Assembly: GCF_902809815.1 (NCBI RefSeq) | Contig: NZ_CADDIL010000003.1 | Span: 173,635 to 209,302, forward strand | DNA length: 35,668 bases | Direction: 5' to 3' | DNA from: Spiroplasma endosymbiont of Danaus chrysippus | GTDB lineage: Bacteria; Bacillota_I; Bacilli_A; Mycoplasmatales; VBWQ01 | Shown: positions 27,480 to 35,668 of the stretch, one piece after another | Layout of the letters: each line of letters starts with the position of its first letter | Numbering within the stretch: position 1 is the first letter of the stretch | Translations under genes and position numbers: made by a program | Notes under the pieces: model-generated | The model's database searches: none | What the model saw: only the letters and a program-made list of their open reading frames with translations | What the model was told of the DNA's origin: nothing

Positions 27480-27489
27480 CTTTTCTTAT

Positions 27490-27783
27490 TTATAAAAATA
27501 TATGTTTAGTTTGATTTTCACTTTCTTCTTCAAAAATAGTAATATTATTAATATTAATTTCTTGTATCTTTTTTTTCAATGGTTTTGAAATAATTTTTCT
27601 ATTTGAAAAAACTGTTGATGTATTTTTAGTTGGTTGTTCAACAGCTATTGTTTTAGTAGTAGATGTAGTAGTTTGATAATTAGTAGTGGGGTAGTACATA
27701 TAGTTTGAATCCATAGGTTGTAAATATTGATATTCATTATCAAAATTATTACTAAAGAATTTAATATAGCAGTTTCATAACAT
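27490..27783 (-). CDS. Unknown polar protein, 97 residues
   Basis: A 97-residue protein beginning MLWNCYIKFFSNNF (Trp as TGA). The centre is low complexity and Thr-rich (TTNYQTTTSTTKTIAVEQPTK), the end charged. AAAAGGAAAAAAG gives a good ribosome site. It ends 11 bp from the IS256 copy, so it could be a fragment whose remainder was lost. No family is recognised. It is transcribed divergently from the membrane protein and ABC genes. Confidence 0.5.
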
Positions 27784-27837
27784 TTTCTTTTTTCCTTTTC
27801 TTTTTTGAATATTTGAACACTATCTAAAACTAAATAA

Positions 27838-27867
27838 TTGCATTATTTAATTTTAATAGTTTATAAT
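27838..27867 (+). promoter_or_regulatory. Promoter for the ABC transporter cluster
   Basis: TTGCAT (27838-27843), an 18-bp spacer and consensus TATAAT (27862-27867), 36 bp before the ATG at 27904. This is the best sigma-70-like promoter in the window. Confidence 0.6.
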
Positions 27868-27903
27868 TATAATAATAGCAAAGTTTATTTAAAGGTGAAT
27901 ATA

Positions 27904-28767
27904 ATGTTACGTAGTAGTAATATTTTAAAAATTAATAGTATTAATAATTTTGAACAATTATTTATTTTTTTTGGTTTACCAGTTCTTTTTTTACTTTTAA
28001 TTATGAAATTAACTTTTTTAATTACTATTAATTTTCATAAAAATAGTATTAATAATAAAAAAATATTTAATAAAACAAAAATCATTATTCTTCAATTTAG
28101 TTTATGATTTTTATCACAATTTTGTTTATTTTTATTACCAGTTCAAGAAATGGTAATTAATATTAATTTTTTAGATTTAGAAAGTTTACCAATGCTATCA
28201 TTGATTTCGATTTTACATTTATTTATTTGTTTTAGTTTTTTAAGTCGTAATAATAATCAGATTATGAAAGTGATGCGTTTTACTATTTTGTCAATTATTA
28301 TAATTACTATTATTTTACAATTTAATTTTACTATGATTAAAATATCATTACCATCAATAAATAACTTTGTTTCAGTACTAATTTTAGTGTTCTTTTACTA
28401 TTGATTAGGTTTTTTTTCATGAAAAATGTTTAGTGATAATTTATTTACAATTTTTAATTTAATGAAAAAAAATTGAGTGACATTATTTAGTAATTCTTCA
28501 TTACCCAATATTATTAATAAACAATTTCCAGTAAAAGCATATACTAAAACTAAAATTATCATTTTAACATGGCAATTTAAAAAACAAATGTTTACTAATT
28601 TTGACCACCAAGTTTCTATTACTGATAATAATAAAAAACTTTTAATTGCTATTTTTAAGAAGAATTTAACTTATTTTTTAAGTGCCCAATTAACACTACT
28701 TATTACTAAAACTATTCAAGATTTAAAAACTTTAATTAATGGCTGAAAAATGGCTTTAATTCAATAA
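27904..28767 (+). CDS. Unknown multi-pass membrane protein, 287 residues
   Basis: Six or so hydrophobic segments fill residues 15-190 (for example LFIFFGLPVLFLLLIMKLTFLI, LSLISILHLFICFSFL, ILSIIIITIILQF, VSVLILVFFYYWLGFF). A roughly 100-residue basic cytoplasmic-like tail follows (KTKIIILTWQFKKQMFTNF...). No family is recognised. AAAGGTGA supports the start at 27904; an ATG-less upstream extension is open. It lies 42 bp before the permease gene and probably shares its transcript, so it may belong to the same export system. Confidence 0.75.
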
Positions 28768-28809
28768 CTTTTTTTGTTTTAAAATTTATAAAAGAAAGGA
28801 AGAACGAAT

Positions 28810-31800
28810 ATGAAAAAACAATCATTTTTGCTTTTTAAAAATGCGTTTAAACAAGCATTTCGTAATAAAATTCAATTAGTTGGTTTAATTGTTTTAGTAT
28901 TATTATCATCAACTATTTTTTCATTAATGCAAACAAGTTTAGCAAGAATTTCTGATGAATATTCAACATTAGTTGCAAAATCTAATTTACATGATTTTGT
29001 TATTGATTTATCTAATACTACTCCAAAAACTATTTCTAATAAAATCTCAACATCAACAACTGCTGTTGATGAAAAGAATGATTTTGATATTAACAATATT
29101 GCAAATGATGCTGGTAATGAATTTATATGAGATCGTGTTGAAGGCAGAACTATGCAATTAGATAATAATAGTAATCCTAGAATTTTAAAAATATTAACTT
29201 ATAATCAAGATGCTCGTATTGATAAATTAATCATTAGTGATGGTTATCAATTAGGAGATAGTAATAATCCAGATAAAACTCCAAGTTGAAAACAGGTAGT
29301 TATTAATAAAGAATTTGCTCAAAAAAATAATTTGCATATTAATGATACAATTCGTGTGCAATCAGATCAATTAGGAAGTAGTTTAAAAGTTTCAGGATAT
29401 GATTTAAATGATGCTGCTTATAGTAGTTATAATTGATTAAAAATTGTTGGATATGGTGTATCTGCTGATTTCACAACCCCAATTATTGATCAAACTACAC
29501 CAATTCCAAATAAAACTCGTGAAGGTTTATTATACGTTGATCCAATGCAATTTGGTTTAAGTAAAAGGTTAGAAAAAAATAATTATATTTGATCATATGA
29601 TAAAGCTAATGAAAAAATCACAATTTCTTCTGATAATGATCGCGAAATTTATTTTGTTGGAAAATCAACAATAGGTAAAATTAATGATATTAAATTAATT
29701 TCACAAAGTTTAAGAAGTAAATATATTAATACTATTGATTCTGATGCCGCTTTAGTATATAAGTTAGGAAATAATAAGTATACGTTTAATAATCGTACTG
29801 CTACTTTGAATGCAACTATTATTGGATTTAAAAGTTTATTAATTGGTTTATTGTTAATTGTTTTAATTATTACAGGAATTACAGTAATATTAATTACTTA
29901 TAAAAATATTGATAATTCACGAACACAAATTGGAATTTTAAAATCATTAGATTATAGTAATATTAAAATTTTAATTACATCTTTAGCTTATCCAATGGTA
30001 GCAGCATTTATTGGTACTATTTTAGTGTTTTTACCAGCAAGTGGTTTACAAGTAATTATAGTTCAAACATTTGCCAACTATTTTAATCTAGATTTTGGTC
30101 ATTTTATTTTTAATGGTTTAGGATTTATATATTGTTTAATTTTAATATTTGGTTTTTTATCAATTATTGCATGAGTTATTAGTGCTTTAACAGTTATTAA
30201 AAAACCAATAGATTTAATTAAAAACGAATCAGCTACTGTTAATTCTCGCTTTAGTCGAATTATTAAAACAAAAAGTATTAATCGTGGATTTTTAACAAGA
30301 TTCCGTTTATCACTATTTACATCATCAATTGGAAAAATGGCAGCAGCATCATTAACTATGTTTTTAGGAACAACTTTAATGACAACATCTATTATTGGTC
30401 CAAAAATTATGGCTGATAATAAAAGATTTTCATATACAGGTATGAATTATCAATCAATAGTAGAATATAATATGCCAAGTTATAATTCACCATATACAAT
30501 GTATAAAACTTATAATCCTAATAATCAAGATAAATGAAAAAATAAAACTATTACTGATCCTGATGGTACTAGTTATATTCGTACAGATCGTGATAACCCA
30601 AGTCAGTATCTTGATGAAATACTTGTTAATAATATTAATTCAGAAGCATATGCACCAATGTCATTAAGTACTAGTGCTGCGGCTGCTCCAGCTGAGTTAG
30701 GAATGAGTAGTTTAACTTTTTTATATGGTAAAATGCTTACTAAACAATTTTTAAATAATCTAGATGAAAGTAATATTAATAATGCAATGTTTGCAGGACA
30801 ACTTATTGCACCTAGTGCTTGACCAACAGTGGTACCAATTTATGATATTTTAGCTAATACTAATAATGATACTTTTTATAATAATGAAACTTATAATACA
30901 CTTAGAAAATTTTATGAAGATTATCGAGTGACAGTAGCAATGAGTATTAACGGTAAAGTTTCTAAAACTAAAAATAATAGTATTAATGCTGATGATTGAT
31001 CTGCTACTGAGTTTAATAATTTTGCTAGTAGTCATGATCCTGATGGTAACCTTAATTTACCTGCTTATAATAATAAACCAAATGATGGTGGAATTAGTTT
31101 AAAAGAAGCAGTAAATAATTTTCAACTTGATGGTTTAGATAATAAATATCCACTTCATATTCTTGATGAAAAAGAATTATTAGATAATGATGCTTCAAAA
31201 CTTCCTTTTGCAATAAGAAATAATTGAATTAATAAAGTAACTATTTGATTTGGTTCATTATTTTATGGTCGAGTTGGACAAACAGTAGTACAAGGTGCAT
31301 ACAGTCGTTCGCCTTATTTTATTCGTCAGAATATTGCTAAAGCTTATAACAATCCTGATTCGCAATTTAATGTTAGTTTTAATGTGATTCCTTTTGACAA
31401 AAATAATGATGAATTAGGAACTTATTTTGTAGGAACACCTAATATTAAGTTTAAAGGGCATAAGTATCCGATAAAAGTTTATGGTTTACAAAATCAGCAG
31501 CAATTGGGTAAGCCATCAATGATGCAGTTATATGATACAGGTGGTTCAGCTTTAAATCCATTATTAGAACAAATTAATAATGATAATAGTATTAGTATTG
31601 TTATTAATCAAACAATTGCTAAACAATTAAATTTAAAAGTTGATGATAAATTTACAATGAATACTAATGGTAATATTATGAAATATAAAGATAATAAGTT
31701 ACATAAATATGAAGAGTTTGCTCCTAAATTAGTTGATTTTTCTAATATTAGTGATAATTCTATTGATAACAATGTTACATTAAAAACTCAAAATGTAAAA

Positions 31801-32829
31801 TTTAATGATTCTGGTTTTGTATCAAGTGGTAAAGATGTTTATTCTAATCTGGGTGGTCTTACAGAAATGTTAAAAAACGTTAGAGATGGTGATGTAGTTA
31901 ATGAACATGATAAAAAAATGAAACGATTTAAAGTAGTAGGAATATACAATGGTTATGGTCAACCCAATGCTTACGTTTCTAAAACTAGTGCTGATAAGTT
32001 ATTACATTATAATGATATGTCCAAGTCTAATAAAGATCATGATAATGATACACGTAGTATGTTATTTAGAATATTTCAACAAGAATGGCAAAATAAAGGA
32101 AATATTAATGGAATTGATTTTAATGTTTTAAAATCAATGAAATATTCTGATTTTTTAAATTTATTTGCTAATTCTAAACTTGTTATTGCTTTTGATAATG
32201 AATATCCTATTTTTAATTTTAAATTTTCAAGTTCCCAATCATTACCAGATATAACTAGTTCATTTTCAACTTCACAAATATATGGGGATTATAGTGCTTT
32301 TGGCTTAAATGGTGGTATGGATAATGATAGTGGTGTTAGTTATCAAGGTTATGGTGCAGGTAGTGCTATTAATATTACACCACAATCTGTACATCGTCAG
32401 TTATTAAATCAAATTACTGCTTTAGTTGATACAGTATTGGTTGCATTTATTATCTTTTCATTAATCATTTCGTTCTTTATTATTTTATTAACAAGTAATT
32501 TAGTAATTTATGAAAATCGTAAAACAATAGCAACAATGAAAACACTTGGTTATAGTGATGCAAAAATAACTAATATTGTTATTGGTATGTATTTACCAGT
32601 GATTGCTGTTATGTTTGTTATTGGTTTTCCTGTAGGATGAATAATTGTTAAGTTTATTCTTAACTATTTAGCTGCTAATACAACATGGGTTTTACCATTA
32701 TTCTTTGTTTGATGATTACCGCTTGTGGTTGGTTTAATTGTCTTTGGTATTTATGCAACAACCTTTATTATTGATTGATATGCCATGAAGAAGATTAATC
32801 CAATTAAAACTTTAAATCAAATTGATTAA
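28810..32829 (+). CDS. Large FtsX-like ABC permease, 1339 residues
   Basis: One frame over many TGA tryptophans. An N-terminal helix (about 20-42) precedes a 290-residue soluble domain. Helices follow at about 339-362, 388-415 and 430-460, the first FtsX core, with the YKNIDNSRTQIGILKSLDYS motif after the first of these. A second half starts near KMAAASLTMFLGTTLMTTSI (about 510), has a soluble domain of some 680 residues, then a second FtsX core (about 1205-1320) with ENRKTIATMKTLGYSDAKI and LPVIAVMFVIGFPVG. This is the MacB/LolC-style mechanotransmission permease, doubled in one chain, as in mollicute and Firmicute exporters. It pairs with the ATPase 20 bp downstream. The substrate is unknown: peptide, lipoprotein or lipid are all possible. 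Confidence 0.88.
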
Positions 32830-32849
32830 AAGCAGAAAGGAATAAAAAC

Positions 32850-33854
32850 ATGAAAAATGATAAAAAAAACACTAAAAATTCAAGTGAACAAGTAACTAAA
32901 AAAAAGTTAGAATCTAGTTTTACAAAGAAGTCAGTATCTAAAAATGAAGGTACAATACCACCAGTAACTCATAAATCTCATGATAAACCAGAATCAAAGG
33001 AAGAAATAGAAGCTAATAAAGCCAAATTGCAAGCTTTTAAAGATAATCAAAAATCAATTAAAAAATTAACAAAAACTCATTCAAAAGAAATTTTAGCAGG
33101 TAAAATTGTATCAATGACTAATAATACTCCTGATACTAAAACTAATGTTATTGAATTATTTGATGTTAAAAAATCTTACTTAACGGGAGACTTAGAATAT
33201 GAAGTATTAAAAGGAGTAAATTTAAAAATTAAATTAGGTGATTTTGTTGTTATCTTAGGACCATCGGGAAGTGGTAAGACAACATTATTAAATATTATTT
33301 CGGGATTGGATAAGCCTAATACTGGTGATGTTTTTGTGGCCGGATACAATTTATCTTTATTAAAAGATAGTCATTTAACTAAATTTAGACGAGATAACGT
33401 TGGTTTTATTTTTCAACAATACAATTTATTAACTAATTTAACTGCTCGTGAAAATGCTGAAGTTGGTGAAAATCTTGCTAAAAATAAAAATAAAAATATG
33501 AGTATTGATGATATTTTTCAAGTTATTGAAATGGATGAACATATGAATAAGTTTCCAAGTCAATTATCAGGTGGACAACAACAAAGAGTATCGATTGGTA
33601 GAGCACTAGCAAAAAATCCGACAATTTTATTTTGTGATGAGCCAACAGGAGCACTTGATGAGGAAATGGGGCGTAAGGTATTAGAAATTTTATTGGATGT
33701 TAATCGAGAATATAAAACATCAATTATTATGGTTACTCATAATCCTAACTTCCAATATGTTGCAAATACTGTTATTAACGTTAAAAATGGTAAAATTATT
33801 AGTGTAAAGAATAATGAAAAACCAATGAAACCAAGTGAAATAAATTGATCATAA
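32850..33854 (+). CDS. ABC transporter ATPase with Lys-rich N-terminal extension
   Basis: A 334-residue ATPase of the LolD/MacB type. Walker A is GPSGSGKT (137-144), Q-loop FIFQQYN (187-192), signature LSGGQQQR (239-246), Walker B ILFCDEPTGALD (259-270) and H-loop MVTHNP (His297). The first 95 or so residues are an unusual Lys/Ser/Glu-rich, probably unstructured extension not needed for the fold. It powers the permease encoded just upstream. It ends WS after a TGA tryptophan, just before a terminator. Confidence 0.95.
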
Positions 33855-33890
33855 GAAAAGGCTATAGATGGGGGGGTTGATTTAATAAAT

Positions 33891-33926
33891 ATAAGAAAAA
33901 TGCATAAAAATATGCATTTTTCTTAT
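33891..33926 (+). terminator. Terminator of the ABC cluster
   Basis: A perfect 16-bp stem, ATAAGAAAAATGCATA with its complement, around a 4-nt A loop. It is symmetrical, with U-rich 3' arms on both strands. A run of seven G (33870-33876) lies just before it, unusual for this AT-rich DNA. Confidence 0.8.
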
Positions 33927-33945
33927 ATTTATATAGAGTAAATAC

Positions 33946-33973
33946 TTGTATAAAAAAAATATTAAATTATAAG
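33946..33973 (+). promoter_or_regulatory. Candidate promoter for the 79-residue membrane protein
   Basis: TTGTAT (33946-33951), 16 bp and TATAAG (33968-33973), about 68 bp before the gene. Confidence 0.4.
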
Positions 33974-34040
33974 AATCTAATAGAAAATACTATATTTTAT
34001 TTAGTTTAATTATTTTTTAGAAAGAAAAAGGTGCAAGGTA

Positions 34041-34280
34041 ATGAGTATTGGTTTAATTACATTTATTATATGAATATGTTTAGTAATTTGAATAGTGTTT
34101 TTAATTTGAGGTATAAGTTTATGTAATAGTAATAATGCATTAGGCATCATATTATTATTTTTAACATTAAATTTAATTGGTTTAATAATAGGAATTTTTT
34201 TATTATATAATAAAAATAAGCAAAATGTAGATAACAAAAAAAATATTAATAGTAATATTAAAATAGAAGAACTAAGTTAA
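34041..34280 (+). CDS. Small two-helix membrane protein, 79 residues
   Basis: Two hydrophobic helices (about residues 3-27 and 32-55; several tryptophans as TGA) and a polar Asn/Lys-rich tail ending KIEELS. AAGGT lies upstream. No family is recognised. It ends 10 bp before IS256 copy 3. It has its own promoter candidate separated from the ABC genes by a strong terminator. Confidence 0.65.
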
Positions 34281-34290
34281 ACATTTCTTT

Positions 34291-35665
34291 GAGGCTTTTT
34301 AGTAATCTGTGTTTCTTTGTTTTACAAAGTACTAGTTCAGATTAATTCTGTCTTCAAATTTTATCATAAAATGAGCAATTGCTGTATTTCAATTTTGAAT
34401 AGGCAATGTTCATTTTTTTGTGATATTTTCAATTGCTAAGTAAAAAATTTTAAAAACTGCCATATCATTAGGAAAAACTTTTTTATTTCTAATAACTTTT
34501 CGTAATTGGCTATTAACAGATTCAATAGCATTTGTAGTATAAATTACCCTTTTAATTTCTGCTGGATAACTAATAAAAACCATTAAATTTTCTCAATTTT
34601 TATATCAAGATTTAGCAATTTGTGGATATTGTTTATTTCATTTACTTTCAAATGATTCTAAAGCTTGCATTGCTTGTTCTTCACTACATGCTGTATAAAT
34701 TGGCTTTAAATCGATAACTAGAGACTTTCGATGTTTGTATGAAACATATTTTAAGCTATTTCTAATTTGATGAACTATGCATAATTGATGTTCAGTTTTA
34801 GGATAAACTGATTGTATTGCCTCTGACATGCCTGTTAAATTATCACTACAAGCAATAAGAATATCATTTAAGCCTCGATTTTTCATTTCTGTAAAATTAT
34901 TTAATCAGAATTTAGCACCTTCATTTTCACTAATTCATAAACCTAAAACATCTTTTTTACCTTCTAAATCAACTCCTAAAGCTATATAAACTGATTTGTT
35001 AATAATACGTTTATCCTGACGTACTTTAACTACGATACAATCAAAATAAATGATTGGATAAACACTATCTAATGGACGATTTTGCCATGCTTTGACATCA
35101 TCAATGACATCATCAGTAATTTGACTAATTACGCTTTCGCTAATATCTGCGCCATCATATAACTCTTGCAACTGCATTCTAATATCTGATAAAGTCATAC
35201 CTTTTGCATATAGTGAAAGAACTTGTTGATCAAAACCATCAAATCTTCTCTGTCTTTTTGTGATTATTACTGGTTCAAAATTACTATTGCGATCTCTTGG
35301 TACATCAATTTCAATTTTACCTTGTTGAGTTATTAATTTTTTTGATGTTGTACCATTACGAACATTGTCATTATTACTGCGTTGATTTCTTTCGTGTCCT
35401 AAATAATTTTGCATCTCAGAATTCAACATTTTTTCTACCAATCGTTTAGTTAATTCTTTATATAAGCCTCCCTCTTTAAAAACTGTTGTTAAATCCTCAG
35501 TATTTTCTAATAATAAATCTACTGCTTTTGATATTGGATCATTGTTATTAAGATTATCTTTTTTAGCCATCTGTAACTCACTCTTTCTAGATATATAAAT
35601 TATATTTACTAGAATTAATTAAACATAGTTATTTTTGTAAGTCACACAGATTACTAAACATTCCC
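34291..35665 (-). mobile_element. IS256-family element, copy 3 (complete)
   Basis: A 1375-bp copy in reverse orientation to copy 2 with identical ends: GAGGCTTTTTAGTAATCTG at 34291 and, on the other side, ...ACTAAACATTCCC to 35665. Only three flanking bases remain on the right, so a target duplication cannot be checked. With copy 2 it brackets the ABC cluster. Confidence 0.92.
34332..35570 (-). CDS. IS256-family transposase (complete, copy 3)
   Basis: A 412-residue transposase, identical to the 26200-27438 protein wherever I compared, including the three catalytic residues and the TGA tryptophans. The identity points to recent transposition and makes the two copies ready substrates for homologous recombination. 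Confidence 0.96.
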
Positions 35666-35668
35666 AAA

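Noticed and set aside
26097-27488. Eight-bp target duplication around IS256 copy 2
   Set aside because: The flanks (ending ...GCATTTTT and starting CTTTTCTT) do not match with the ends I assigned.
28810-32829. Permease region as a series of broken genes
   Set aside because: All segments are in one frame and are interrupted only by TGA, so it is one intact 1339-residue gene.
1-35668. CRISPR arrays, rRNA or standard tRNA genes
   Set aside because: I saw no regularly spaced direct repeats and no rRNA or cloverleaf tRNA sequences anywhere in the window.

Overview
The window is AT-rich mollicute DNA that reads UGA as tryptophan (genetic code 4). dnaE, thiI, ezrA, coaX, rnj, the 1339-codon permease gene and both transposase genes only become full length when TGA is read through. 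Gene content (EzrA-type protein, minimal housekeeping set, IS256 and IS3 elements, phage remnants, an ankyrin protein) fits Spiroplasma best; I cannot fix the species. The window starts inside one IS256 copy and ends three bases beyond another, so it may be a repeat-bounded contig.

Layout. (1) 1-504: part of an IS256 element that cuts a phage membrane-protein gene. (2) 505-4527: a phage early-type gene island on the minus strand. (3) 4736-17961: chromosomal core: dnaE, a stand-alone ankyrin gene, thiI, an ezrA-like gene, coaX, a diadenylate cyclase gene, an unknown coiled-coil gene, gmk, rsmD (all minus except the ankyrin gene), then def and rnj on plus. (4) 18032-21633: a gene remnant, an IS3-family element, and broken phage portal and large-terminase genes. 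(5) 21674-26104: a second copy of the phage island, inverted relative to the first. (6) 26105-35665: two inverted full-length IS256 copies bracketing a putative ABC export system and small unknown genes, laid out like a composite transposon.

The phage island carries a recombination module: a PD-(D/E)XK exonuclease-like protein and a RecT-family annealing protein with small accessory proteins, including a four-cysteine zinc-ribbon candidate. The genes are tightly packed and several start codons overlap the previous stop by exactly 8 bp. A structured leader of about 200 nt lies upstream and small membrane proteins lie downstream.

The most striking item is a complete type II hammerhead ribozyme candidate just upstream of an 85-codon gene in both islands (24875-24969 plus; 1045-1139 minus). 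All three conserved core segments are present, stems I and III are perfect, and stem II is formed by the open ends. Its 3' strand runs into the ribosome binding site of the next gene, which suggests coupling between RNA folding or cleavage and translation. The two islands also form a long inverted repeat around about 17 kb of core genes, a possible substrate for inversion.
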